From Bondarzewia mesenterica (lineage: Eukaryota > Basidiomycota > Agaricomycetes > Russulales > Bondarzewiaceae): a stretch of 41,101 nt of DNA. Of this stretch, positions 1-10,880 are shown one piece after another. The notes below the pieces were generated by a model. That model was not told where the DNA came from. It was given only the letters and a program-made list of their open reading frames with translations, and did not search any database. Where the stretch lies: assembly GCA_004802705.1 (NCBI GenBank), contig SGPL01000301.1, positions 1 through 41,101 on the forward strand, read 5' to 3'. Made by a program: the position numbers and the translations under genes. How positions within the stretch are numbered: position 1 is the first letter of the stretch; the number at the start of each line of letters is the position of its first letter.

Positions 1-545
1 CACACTGGTGACATTCAATGGTGAGCCAGCCTAACCCCAATACCTTTTTCAAAAGTCTCGGCTAGGCTATCACTCATCAGCCTGACCCCATTATCTTCTC
101 CAAGAATCTCAGCCAAATTATCAGAAATAGTCCCCATTATATTTTTTGAGAGTCTCGGCTAAATCATGAGAGACGTTCTCTATTACATTTCATGAAAATC
201 TTAGCCAAACTATCAGAGATAATTTCTATTACTCTTTTTAAGAATCTCAGCTGAGTCATTAGAGACAGACCCTATTACCTTCACTGAGAATCTTGGCCAA
301 ATCATCAGACACAGTGAATGGTGAGTAAGCCTGATCCCATGACCTTTACTGAGAATCTTGGCCAAATCATCAGACATGGTAAACAGTGAGCAAGCCTAAC
401 TCTATTACCTTCTTTGAGAATCTTGGCTAAATCATTAGACACGGTGAATGGTGAGCAAGCAAAACACTTTTTTATATGCTCAGTTGATCCATCAGATATG
501 GTGAACAATGAGCAGACAAGGCCCATATGCCTACTCAGAGGGCAC
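1..545. repeat. Degenerate tandem array with 46-50 bp and 65 bp units
   Basis: A motif of the form AATCTTGGCCAAATCATCAG recurs at about 54, 104, 151, 197, 243, 289, 354, 419 and 478. Spacings are about 46-50 bp in the left part and 65 bp in the right part. The longer unit carries an extra block of about 19 bp resembling CACGGTGAATGGTGAGCAAG; a long-type unit also seems to stand at the window start. Neither 46 nor 65 is a multiple of three, and open frames across the array shift from unit to unit, so I read it as non-coding satellite DNA rather than a repeat protein. The array probably continues to the left of the window. Confidence 0.75.
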
Positions 546-2883
546 TCAGCTAAACCATTTGTGATGGAGCCCTATGGCCATTAACCGAGCTCAGCTGAAC
601 ATCAGCATCAGGTAAAAAGCAGCTTTAGCTGAACTGTCTAAGATAGTATAAAGGCACTGAATAGGCTCATATGGACATTATGGCTACTCATTGACATCAC
701 AATCTACTTATATAAATTAAAAGGTGTGATGACTACTATAAGGTGAATATCATTAAGGTGAATGTAAATTTAGTAAAAAGAAATTTATTATGTCTATTTT
801 TCTCTAAATTTTACCTTGAATATAATCTACTAAGATATCATCAATGCATAATAAAGAGTAATTATTAGCAATGGTATTAATATTAATTGGCAATAGTCAT
901 TGACTCAGTAAAAAAGAACAATAAATTTTATCTTAGATATAATGAAAGACAGTGAAGTGTAAGCACTTGAGGATGGTCATATGTAATTAGTAGTAAGATA
1001 TTATTAGAGAAGCATATGTTATGCTTCTTTTTATTTATATGAGTAATTGTAGGACTGTGTTATATTGACTTAGTTTGAACCTTTAAGGCAGATTTAGTGA
1101 TAAACATTAATCAGCAAGTCATCTGTGTGTGATATATCTACAAGAACATAGTTAATAAATGTCTTGTATATATAAAAGTCAAGCTTTTTGAGCTGCTCTA
1201 CATTTACAAGGCTAAAATCTTTATCATTAATAGTGACAATAATATTTATATGCTAAACATGCTTAAATAAGCATTATATATCAATATACTGACTACACTC
1301 AAGCATTTATAATAAACAAGGATAGAACAGCTGCTATAATATGTAATATAAGAGAGACAAGTTTTTAAAGATCAAAGTTTAAATTTTTTATAATACAAGT
1401 ATCAAGTTTATTGTCAATGATAATGTAGTTCTATTTTAAGAAAGAATAGCTAAAAATAATTAAAAAGTATAAAAAATTGAATGCTATTATAACATGAACT
1501 GATCATGATGTATAAAAAAAAGTTAAGTGAGTAGCTTGACCCAGTGGGTTATAAAAATATAAGGTGCATAAATAGAAGTACAACTAGAAATTAAAATATT
1601 TGAAGAAATTAAAAAAGAGTAATCTTTTTTTATAGAAAAATCCTAACTTATTGAGATGTATGAGGCAAATAGTGCTTGTGAAGCTCAAGTTGATTAATAA
1701 AGAATTTTTAAATTAAAAAAAAATTAAGATCTATCATTAATTAATGCATTAATAGAGATATAATTATAATTAATAATAAGCTTGTTGATAAAATAAAACT
1801 ACATGAGAGAAGAAACAGCAAGCAATAAAAGTGTAGTAATGTGCTCATTAACATAGAGACAGATGAGAGGAATAAAGCTTAAAAAAAGTTATAAAAAAGA
1901 TGTACTTATTATTTGTATCAGAGTTAGTGTCATCCTCTATAATACTAATTATTCAGTCTTTAGTCATAAGAACTATAGTAGCAATATGAGAAATGAGGAT
2001 AAGCATAATAATAGGCATAACAATGAGAGATTTGTAGGTTGCAAGATCAAAAAACTATTAGAATAAGCTTTAGATTGATGACTAGTTTTGAAATGATAGC
2101 ACTTGTAATAGCTATCATTTTACATATGTAGTTTTTTTTTAGCATCAGTGAGGCATGACAAGAGGAGTTATAAAAAATGTTTAGATATGTGTGAGATAAG
2201 AGGAAGAAAAATGAGCAATATGAGAAGATACATTTTTAACAGAATCATGAGAGGTAAAAGAAATAGGTGTAATGTAAGCTCATTTATCATCAATTTTTTA
2301 ACTCAGTTAATCCTCTTTTTAAAGGAGAGATTAAGGAGCATGATGTACATCTGCATGTTATAGGTTATAGTTTTATTAAGATTAGATTTGAGTACAGCAT
2401 GAAGGCTATTATTACTGAATAAAAAATTTACCTTTTATAGACAAAGATTAATAACTTTGACATTATCAGCTCAGTTATAAAAAGGCCAATTATATTAGTA
2501 AGCCTTCTAAAAGGAATTATGGATATCATGATCACAAACTTTAGCCAACTAATATGTTTGAACTTCTTTAAGATATTTATCAAAAGAGAACACCTTGAGG
2601 TGAGCAATAGTGATAGTTATCTATCGATAAACTTGAAAATTATGTGTGATGTATATTATGTGCTTGACCTTATTATCATTAATAATGTTTTTATATGTGA
2701 TATAGACTTTATAGCTATTAAACTATTTAAAAAGTAGTAGAGGTGAAAGCCTATCAGTAGACAAGGAGGAAAGTTCAAATATTTTTATCTATAAGAATTC
2801 AAATCTGCTTATAAATGTAGTTATAGCTGAGTATATTAGTGTGTTATTGTTAGAGTTATTAAAATTGAAGGGTGATCAACAGC
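546..2883. other. AT-rich stretch without a recognisable gene
   Basis: Mostly A/T-rich sequence. Short plus-strand open frames of 60-72 codons lie at 1863-2066, 2148-2363 and 2519-2737. They are rich in Ile, Asn, Lys and Met, resemble no family I know, and are about as long as expected by chance in such DNA. Decayed coding sequence of an old element is possible, but I cannot support it. Confidence 0.5.
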
Positions 2884-2888
2884 AAAAA

Positions 2889-3159
2889 TGTTAAAGTCTA
2901 TACCACAGTACCTCAGCGTGTGTGCATACATGACTATATTGAATGACTCTACCTGTACCACAGTACTGTAGGTTATGGTGAGTAAGATAATCAAAGTAAT
3001 GTAGTGAGAGAAAACATGTACCCTCATTATGTGTGCATACACGACTGAGGGAAAAGAGAAGGAGAGACACATATGCTATGTACTCGAAAGTCACATGAGA
3101 TCCAACATCTATCATAACATTCTGTAAGTGCATGCTGTATGTATTCTCTCATTCTGATA
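2889..3159 (-). repeat. Copia-1 3' LTR
   Basis: Begins TGTTAAAG and ends TCTGATA on the plus strand, 271 bp. It matches 8147-8417 along its full length with about 39 differences by eye, all but one transitions. The ends were probably TGTT...GACA before mutation: the partner has TATT at one end and CCAACA at the other, and both pairs are explained by single transitions. Inside, TACCACAGTA occurs twice (2901 and 2956). Two related units, 2911-2940 and 3021-3051, share a core like TGTGTGCATACA. Confidence 0.92.
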
Positions 3160-3168
3160 CTCCTCCTC
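3160..3168 (-). promoter_or_regulatory. Copia-1 polypurine tract
   Basis: On the coding strand the sequence directly before the 3' LTR reads GAGGAGGAG. This is where LTR elements keep the plus-strand primer. It lies about 45 bp beyond the end of the pol frame. Confidence 0.7.
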
Positions 3169-3211
3169 AGCATGGACTATCAAAGATATAAAATTAAAGA
3201 AGAAAAAGAAC

Positions 3212-3720
3212 CTATTCTAAATCTAAATAGCCTCTGAGCTTCACAAATCTCTGCGTGTCTAACAGTTTAGTAAATATGTCTGCAGTATTGTCTTTGGTAG
3301 CCACACAGTTTACACATATATCCTCAGACTCTACCCACTCCCTAGTATGGTGGTGGTGCACGTCTATGTGCTTGGCATAGCTGTAAAAAGCCTGGTCTTG
3401 TGATAGGGTGATCACAGTATTATTATCACAGAGAAGTGGTGTGGGCTCATCCTGGAGAATATCAATGTGTGAAAGGAATATCTAAATCCACATACATTCT
3501 CTAGAGGCCTCCACTGCTACTATGTATTCAGCTGCACATGTGGAATCTGCAACCACACACTGCTTTCTTGAGGACTAAAACATCATCCCAGTTTTGAGTG
3601 AGAAGCAATAGCCACTGATAGACTTACACATATCAACACATCTAGCATAGTCAGAATCTGTAAATCTAACTAGTTGTATTCATTCACCTCTCAACACAAA
3701 TCATAAGTCCTTAGTTCCTT
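3212..3720 (-). pseudogene. Copia-1 RNase H domain (C-terminus of pol)
   Basis: Minus-strand translation gives the typical copia RNase H: DSDYARCVDMCKSISGYCFS near 3650-3600, then ADSTCAAEYIVAVEASREC near 3550-3490, and near the C-terminus AKHIDVHHHH followed by NTADIFTKLL and a stop at 3212-3214. The last 67 codons are open; upstream there are stops at Trp and Gln positions. In the element this domain removes the RNA strand during cDNA synthesis. It is the end of one long pol frame that continues into the RT to the right. The signature is family-specific, so identity is certain; function is lost. Confidence 0.9.
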
Positions 3721-4918
3721 TCAAATACTAAATGACATGCAGAGCCACTTTTTAGTGATCTGTATGGTAACAGTCAAGGTAACTAGTAAGTTTGCTTACA
3801 GTGTATGTAATGTCAGGATGGGTGCTAATCACAAGGTACATCAGGCACCCGACAAGCAAGCAGTAAGGGGTTTTTGAAAGATAGTCAGATTGCTTTTTAG
3901 TGAGTGGTATTCATTTGTCTAGCCTGATCAGTTGAACACTGAGTATGATCAGAGTAGAGATAGAATCACTATTCTGCTGTTAAAATTGCATGATGATCTG
4001 ATTGATCAGAGCAGTTTGAGAGAGGGATACAGACTGTTATTTATAGTCATAGTCAATGGCAATCCTGAGGGTAAACTTAGCTTTGCTAAGGTCAGAGATC
4101 ACCCATTTCTCTCACAAAAGGTGCTTGAATGTCTCATTTTCACCTTTGCTGCTAGCAATAGATAGCATATTATCAACATGGACAGTGATAAGAAGAACCC
4201 CAGTATTCAGTTTCCAGTAATAGACACATCACTCATAAGGCAACTGTGTGAATCTCCACTCTACCATTGCTGAGTGCATGATTTTATTCCAAACTCTCCC
4301 ACTTTGCTTCATTTCATACAGCCCCCTTTTGAGCCACTATATCCAGTCTTTTTTCTCTAGTTCCTCAGACCCTTCTAGCTATTTTATAAACTGTACCTCA
4401 TCATTTGGGAGGACTCCATAGAGAAATGCAGTTTTGATATCGTACTATTGTGTATCCTAATCTTGAGCAGTGGCGATGTGTAAGAGTGTTCTAAAGGATT
4501 CCAGCTAGGCAGTGGGCACCATCATCTTTGTATAATCTTGTCCGTACACTTGTTCAAAACCTTTAGTGATAAACTGTACCTTATGTTGAGTGATAATATT
4601 GTTTTTATCCCTCTTTCTGTAGTAGACAAATTAGCCTTGTAGGATTCGATGTTTATGTAAGACAGACAATCTGGACACAAGTTCATATACCTGAAGGTCC
4701 TATAAGCATTTTAACTCTTTCTCAGCTTCCTTCAGCCATTCCTCTATGTCTAGTGCTACTAATACCTCTTTTCAGATTTTTGAGTCATCTAGATATTTTA
4801 TATCAAAAGGTGAGTCCATCATCATAGCATATATCTCACTGATTAGTTTGATCTCCTCCTCACCTAGCACAGTAGTAAGTTGTTGGCAGGGGACTGCGTC
4901 AAAGGTCTGCATCAATTA
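3721..4918 (-). pseudogene. Copia-1 reverse transcriptase domain
   Basis: Read on the minus strand, the domain begins around 4740 with EWLKEAEKEL and continues with DIKTAFLYGVLP (first catalytic Asp, near 4440). The palm motif reads VHVDNMLSIA near 4170, and PYCLLVGCLMYLVISTHPDI lies near 3850. Copia RTs have VDD where this copy has VDN, so a catalytic Asp is lost; GAT to AAT is the transition expected from the mutational pattern here. Stops occur at Trp and Gln positions. Continuous with RNase H downstream and with a linker upstream. Confidence 0.9.
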
Positions 4919-5290
4919 CATTTGAGCAGTAGCCTCATAAGATTCTTGCAGTGCATGATTGAGTGCGTGATCTAGAAGCAAGCCATTATTTGTGTCATGA
5001 TAGTTGTTGGAAAAATAGATACACCCAGAGTGATATAAAGGTGGCAGTTCAGGAGCATTGGCTAGATTTAGTGGGTACAGTTTAGCTAGTTGGAGGGGTA
5101 GTGAGAGAGTAATGATAGGGTTTAGTGATAGAATGGCAGGTATATGTGTAGTAGGGGAATTGATAGTAGGTTTATTATTGTCTAGTATACTGAGAGGTTG
5201 AGTTGGTGGAGGCTCAGTGATAGAAGTTATTGAAGGGTGCTGGTGTGATGCCATCAATAAGGGTAGTCCACTGTTGTTCCACATGAAATT
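4919..5290 (-). pseudogene. Copia-1 pol linker between integrase and RT
   Basis: A 122-codon open minus-strand frame (4916-5284) rich in Pro, Ser, Thr and Leu, with stretches such as TEPPPTQPLSIL. Low-complexity linkers of this kind separate the integrase C-terminus from RT in copia polyproteins, and position and orientation fit. No enzymatic motif is visible. It is the longest unbroken part of this element, probably because such sequence has few Trp or Gln codons to turn into stops. Confidence 0.65.
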
Positions 5291-6990
5291 ATCAGTGAAA
5301 GGTGCAGAGTTACCAACGAGTTTTCTAAAAAACAGAGGGCGAGCAGTAGCATCTTTATGCTTAATAAAAAAAAAACATTAAAGAAGGTAAGAATTTTGCT
5401 GGACAGTGGATGTCAGTAGCAATAAGCTTTGGCATATAGTTCGTAACTAATAAGTTTGCAAGCGATAGAGCGTGTGTTGATTTTGTGGGCGTGAGGATAA
5501 ATTAGAATATACACATTGCACCTGATCTTATGAAGGTAGAATATATTGGGTTTTTGAGAGTACTAAAGTTTATAGGGAGTTTTGCCTTATAAGGAAGTTG
5601 AAGGGGTTAGAGTTAAAAGATATGTGATAGTGACATTAAATTTATCTCAAAGCAAGGCAGGAGCATTGCAAGCAATCCACATTGCATGGGCTTTGTTCAT
5701 AATTATCAGGTGAAGCTGTTCAACTCGACCATTTTGCGCAGAAGTATAGGGGGTAGTGAATTGATGTTCTATCCCACGATCTGCACATTAGCATTGCATA
5801 TCAGAGGATTTTAGCTTGTTATTGTTGATGACATAAATACCCATCTTCTGTCCTGTTTGAGTTTTTATAGCAAGTTCACAGTCCTTAATGCAGCTGAAAG
5901 CAGCAGCCTTTATTCTAAGAGAGATGCTCCAACAAAAGCTAAAAAAAGTCATCAATTAGATTCATAGAATACAGATTCCCACTTTGAGAGGTAACTGACA
6001 TAAGACCTGTTAAGTCCACATGCACCCTTTCTAATTGTTTAGTTGACTATTTGCTTTTCTGCAGTTTTAGTACTGGATGTCGAACCTGTTTACTTAAAAT
6101 GCACAGTTCACATTTTAGTGGTTCCAATGATAAGTCAATAGGCATATCTTAGATAGTGGAAGATTTGGCCATGTCGAGGATCGTGTGATAGTTAGCATGG
6201 CTGAGTTGGCGGTACCACGTTTCAAGCATAAGAACTTTATGGGAGACATGTAAGGCCTGATGCCTACAAGATATAGATGAGATCAATAAAGAGTAAAGGT
6301 TGTGATTTTTAGTAATTACACCATGCGCAATGGTTGTGGCATTATGATTTGTGATCCAGCACTTATCACGGTCAAAATGGCTAGTGAGGTCATCCTGGTG
6401 GTTCAGGCAATGAACAGAAATTAGGTAGATGGTAGCAGAAGGGATATAGAGGACATCATCAAAAATGAGTGGAATTCCCTTGTCGACAACAAGGTGCACA
6501 GAACCAATCCCAAAGGTATTAATAATAGAGCCATTAACTCCATAAATTCAATGAGGAGGGATTGGGCATAGATCATAGAAATTGGATGCCTTTAGAGAGA
6601 TGTGGATCATAGCACCAGTGTTGAGGAAGAAAGAATGAGCAGTGAGGTCTAACAGCTATTTCTTTTTAGTTATTTAAGAGAAAGTAGCAGTATCAATGGG
6701 ACAGCTGCAAGAATGCTAGTCAATGCTAGCCTTGAGGTCATCAGGGCCAGATGCCATCTAGACTTCATATTTTTGAATGTCTGCTGCATGCATAAAGTGT
6801 TGCGGGATTAGCTAAGTAGTGTCCATAACTAAACCAGTAAAGTCAGATGTCACAAATGCAGCAGTAGGAGCATCTGAAGGATGTTCAGCATAAAATACTT
6901 CATCATTGATCAGAATGCATGCTTGCCCCTTCGAGTTATATAATGTCTGCCCTTTATCTGAAGACTTCCTGACTTTGCTGGATCTGCTGG
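5291..6990 (-). pseudogene. Copia-1 protease region and integrase
   Basis: The open segment 6149-6499 contains the pre-integrase pattern: a hydrophobic lead, then LETWYRQLSHANYHTILDMA, followed after a stop by CELCILSKQ, which gives the His and CxxC of the zinc-binding region. Next comes VHVDLTGLMSVTSQSG near 6050-6000, holding the first catalytic Asp of integrase. Further left, toward 5290, the frame is heavily broken and only fragments of the integrase C-terminal half are traceable. The aspartic protease should lie around 6550-6700, where FFLNTGAMIHIS may be its degraded active-site region (DTGA in the family, NTGA here, another Asp to Asn change). Confidence 0.85.
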
Positions 6991-8041
6991 ACCTAGATAC
7001 TCACTGTGCCTCTTTAGCTTCTTTGATAGTCTTTCCTGTCATTCCTCCTCTTAGGGCAATGCAGAAGGCAGGTGAGTGTCTTGCCTTTTTATAATTAAAG
7101 CATAGCATACTGTTGCCTGGTGTCTGCTGGTGAGATTTTTGTGCTTGTATCACTAAGACCATGGCTGGCGCTGACTCTCAGGTTATGAAGGCTTACTCTA
7201 TGTCCAATTTATCATGTATGCTGGAGAGTATGCACTTGCCAGCAGCCAATATATTTCTGATCTAATCTCTGACATTTGCAAGTTCTTAAGTAAACAGCCC
7301 ATTCACTATTAGAATTACGAGGAAGCTTTTGGGGTTGATAGGGCCTATAGCTCATATGTGCTCATTTATTTTCTAGAACATTGTTAACATTTGAGAGAAA
7401 GGAATGGATCGAGAGTACCTCATCGTGAGAGCTTCTTGGATGATCAGCACTTGTGTAAACAGTCTACATTTCTCATAATAGAGGGTCAAAGCATCCAATG
7501 CTTGTTTCGAGGTAGCTGATTTTGCAATATGATCCCTCTCTGCTTTGGCAATTTTGGACTAGATAAATGAGAGAACATTGAAGTTGTTGTCCTCCTAGTT
7601 TTAGTGCGCCCTCAGTTTGTAGACCTAGTCCGATACCCTGGCCTTTCTAAGTGGATACCTCTACAGACTGCCCAAAATGCCTAGAATGTCAGTGAGCTGA
7701 GTCGACCACTGCAACTAATTGCTAGATGCCCTGTCCAAGATCAAATCTATGAGCCAATTAGTTGCATTGAGAGAACACATGGATACTGAAGGTTTAGAGG
7801 CATCAGTGGGGAGAACTAGTAGTGATTGCATAGGAACCGATTCTTGTTGCACTATGGTCACTTCTGTTCCAGTCAGCAACAGAGTCGTTGGTAGGGGAGA
7901 CAGTGGCGATGGAGGTATGACCAGTACCAGTGGGTTCAAGGGGGTCAAAGAGGACATTCTCAGTGAGTATATGTGCCTATTAAGTAAATGTATGTGCCTG
8001 TAAAGTAAATGTATGCACTGGTTTACATGAAAATATAGCAA
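6991..8041 (-). pseudogene. Copia-1 Gag
   Basis: Gag starts close to the 5' LTR. The open frame 7715-8041 includes LNATNWLIDLILDRASSNW, like the N-terminal 'NW...W' region of copia Gag (UBN2-like). Coding sequence continues leftwards with fragments such as LDALTLYYEKC. Around 7110-7060 a zinc knuckle reads CFNYKKARHSPAFC: the family pattern CX2CX4HX4C has lost its second Cys (now Tyr) and the usual Gly before His is Arg. Gag would package the element RNA into particles. The plus-strand frame 7719-8003 over the same DNA is a shadow. Confidence 0.85.
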
Positions 8042-8131
8042 GAAGTGGGTATATGCGTTGAGAGCAAGTTGATCAAGCTGTTTGCATTATTGAGCATTGT
8101 ACAGGCTTTAATCCTCTATCCATTATAAAGG

Positions 8132-8146
8132 GCAGGGCTCATAATC
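8132..8146 (-). promoter_or_regulatory. Copia-1 primer-binding site (initiator tRNA-Met 5' half)
   Basis: The plus strand here reads GCAGGGCTCATAATC, abutting the LTR. Fungal initiator tRNA-Met has GCAGGGCTCATAACC across its anticodon arm (anticodon CAT), so 14 of 15 bases agree and the single difference is C to T. The element strand is therefore complementary to the tRNA 5' half ending in the anticodon loop. This is the priming mode known from Drosophila copia and yeast Ty5. Confidence 0.8.
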
Positions 8147-8417
8147 TATTAAAGTCTGTACTACAGTATCTCAATGTGTGTGCATATATGACTATATTAG
8201 ATAACTCTATCTGTACCATAGTACTGTAGGTTATAGTGAGTAAGATAATCAAAGTAATGTAGTGAGAAAAAACACGTACCCTCAGCATGTATGCATACAT
8301 GACTGAGAGAAGAGAGAAGGAGAGATGCGTACACTATGTACTCAAAAGTCATGTGAGATCCAACACCTATTATAACATTCTATAAGTGCGCACTATATGT
8401 ATTCTCTCATTCCAACA
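8147..8417 (-). repeat. Copia-1 5' LTR
   Basis: Partner of 2889-3159, same length. Starts TATTAAAG (TG mutated to TA) and ends CCAACA. It carries the same two boxes (TACTACAGTA, TACCATAGTA) and the same two hairpin units. Here the second unit, CTCAGCATGTATGCATACATG followed by ACTGAG, is almost a perfect palindrome. Confidence 0.92.
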
Positions 8418-8422
8418 AGAAA

Positions 8423-9699
8423 GGTGAAAGAATGTGAGATGTAAGATATGATAATAAATAGAGATAAAGAAGGTGAATGAGATGATAATAATATTGCTTG
8501 AAGTGCAGTTCTTTAATATGTTCATACATTAAAGACAGTGATGCATAAAGCGGTAGTCAAGCAGGTAATATAAGATAAAGAAGGAGACAGATTAAGCAAT
8601 CTAGATAAGAAATAATAGCAGTAGTATAACATCAAGACAATGTCAAAAAAAATTGTAACAGTAGTGCTAGAAGTGCAGCTATGCTTACCGTGCACATAGG
8701 AAAGATGAGTCATGATGGTGTATTAGCACACTTTGGAGCTAATATAGGTGGGATATGCTATAAGATGAGCAGTATTTAAAGATAAGAAAAAAGAAAGAGA
8801 AGATAAGGCCTTTTATATAATAGCTGTATGCTGGTGAAGCACTAATAATGTGGTAGTGATAACTATGAGAGATGTAAGTATTAGAGTAAGTATAAAAACA
8901 TTGAAGTGAATGAATATAACTAGAATAAATAGACAAGTAATTAATATGAGTGAATATTATAAATAATATCATAAATAAGGGTTATATTAGTAATTATATG
9001 TTAATTTATGCTTAATAGCATATTAAATAGCTATAGTATACCTATCTAAATTTTACTACATAACATATACTGTTCAATTTACAACATCTAACTATCATAG
9101 AAGACTCATGCTCTACATAAAAGTTGTTTATGTGATATTGACAACAAGTTTGAGTAAGAGCTCTTTAAATAAAAACTAAAATATCAGTAATAGGTAATAG
9201 TTGAGATAATAAATAGCCTTATTGAGGTAGTCTAGTTATATCCTCAATAGCTTCTTGAGGTCCATTATCTCATACTTATCATCTTTAAGGCTTTATGTGT
9301 ATGGATACTTAAGAATGTGTAGTAGAAGTTTATTTGTATCTTTAACTAATTTATTAACTTATGATAAATATGCAGTGATAACATATAGAGTGGCATTCCA
9401 TTTTGTACAGAAGTTTTAGATATTTATTTTATTAAAGTATCATAAATAGTACTATATAATACTTATTTTTTTTCTCTTGCTACAGACATATACATATTTC
9501 ACTTCTAATAAGACAACTTGAATATCTATGATTTAAACTTGTAGGTGGCTTTATAATCAGCTGTATCAACTACATCTCATGGTGATACCTCTCATTTTTA
9601 TATGTTGAGGCATTTGCATTCTAAAACTGAGTAACATTTTATGCGTTAAAATTATAATAAGAAATAAGTTAATTAAGAATAAAAAATAGAAATTAAAAA
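8423..9699. other. AT-rich stretch without a recognisable gene
   Basis: Minus-strand open frames at 8522-8713 and 8739-8972 are rich in Tyr, Ser, His and Ile and match nothing I know. No repeats or terminal inverted repeats stand out. The far end may contain the 3' tail of the oxygenase relic at 9700-10880. Confidence 0.45.
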
Positions 9700-10880
9700 G
9701 AATAGAAATTAATGTAAAGTTTTGTTAGCTATTCAACTATTCCTATTCTTTCTCTAATCCCTTATCTCTCTATCAGTCAGTAAGAACAGAGATGCTTAAT
9801 GCCCTTTGTAGTGTAAATTTAAATGTGTAGTGTTCTCTGAATAAAACAGAACAAAGTCTTTAGAATGAAAAAGAATGACTAGTTTAGGCTCCACAAAGCA
9901 AAGCTCACTGCCATGAAACTGATTTATAAAAAGCACAAGATAAAAATCTTTATCTTTGGCATCTTTGTGAGCCTTAATAATTATATTGAGATTGATCATT
10001 AAGCCAAGAAAGGAATGAACTATAGAGCAGTTGTTTTTAAGCAACACATCTGCTTCTATATGCAAAATTTCATACTCTTTTGGCAAATAAAATGCAAGTT
10101 AAAATTATAAAAATAAAAATAAGATAATAAAAGAAATTGGAAATTAAATAAATATTATATCATAGATCCATTCAAATATTTAAATAAAAAGTTCATTCAC
10201 TCTAGCATAAAGAATAAAATAATTTTGCATTTCTTTTGATGTATAGGGGATGAACTAATGATAGTTCATTTTAGATACATAATTCTTCTGCATCATACAT
10301 AGAGAGACATCAGTAAGCATATTAGCTCATTGATAATTTATAAGTATAAAAATAAGATATATCAGAAATTAAAAAGAGAAACATACTTGTGTACAATGAC
10401 AATTGTATCAAGAGAAATGAAGAGCAGTAGAAAGAATAGAAGCTTCTTCAAATTTTGTGTCTATAAGGTCAGTATGTAGCTTAAAACAAGCATAAAAATT
10501 ATCTTTCAAATGATTATGCATAGCACTTAGTATAACAGAATAAATAAAAGTAAATAATGATCTATCGTGATTATCTATGCATAATGCATCTTTGAAAAAA
10601 AAAAATTAAATGTAAGAAAAGAATATATGAGAATACAAACTAAAAAAGAGAGATGAGAATGCACAAATAAGACTTGCATCATATCTTATATCATCTTTAT
10701 AATAATCTTTTAGTAAAAAAACTTATATTAAAGAGGATGAAATAAAAGAAGAAGATCGGATAACTTACTTTATCTTTCAAATCTACCAAACTCTCTATTG
10801 CCACTGCATTTTAAGCTCACTTTTTCTCTCTCTTTGTCTAAATTTTATTCACTGCTTTATCTTTTATCTTTTGTAGTCAA
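9700..10880 (-). pseudogene. TET/JBP-like 2-oxoglutarate/Fe(II) dioxygenase relic
   Basis: The segment 9796-10086 encodes the double-stranded beta-helix core of the mushroom TET/JBP-like family: NLNIIIKAHKDAKDKDFYLV with the iron-binding HxD (residues 40 and 42 of this segment), GSELCFVEPKLV, then NTTHLNLHYKGH with the distal His. The next codon, where the family has the Arg that binds 2-oxoglutarate, is a stop, but ASLFLLTDR follows in frame. Upstream on the minus strand are exon-like pieces: KNYVSKMNYH around 10290, LCIDNHDRSLFTFIYSVIL and NHLKDNFYACFKLHTDLIDT around 10580-10440, and REFGRFE around 10790. Intron-like GT-AG stretches separate them. The apparent first codon of the core segment is TTG, so that is an exon edge, not a start. 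Family members oxidise 5-methylcytosine. Seen: motifs and breaks. Known: such genes expanded in mushrooms with KDZ transposons. I saw no KDZ transposase here. Confidence 0.72.

Larger units (their letters stand above)
2889..8417 (-). mobile_element. Copia-1: complete, inactivated Ty1/copia LTR retrotransposon
   Basis: Two 271-bp LTRs bound a minus-strand gag-pol of copia order: Gag with zinc knuckle, integrase, reverse transcriptase, RNase H. The primer-binding site sits flush against the 5' LTR and a purine tract flush against the 3' LTR. The flanking pentamers are AAAAA (2884-2888) and AGAAA (8418-8422), a target duplication with one G-to-A type difference. All domains are recognisable in the normal order. 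Many stops stand where the family has Trp, Gln or Arg, and the second metal-binding Asp of the RT active site is Asn, so the element is dead. Seen: LTRs, motifs, stops. Known: copia domain order. Inferred: inactivation by C:G-to-T:A mutation after insertion. Confidence 0.93.

Noticed and set aside
2836..3133. Two overlapping minus-strand ORFs
   Set aside because: They lie in the Copia-1 LTR and have no conserved content; the other LTR copy breaks the frames.
7719..8003. Plus-strand ORF of 94 codons
   Set aside because: Antisense shadow of the Copia-1 Gag N-terminus.
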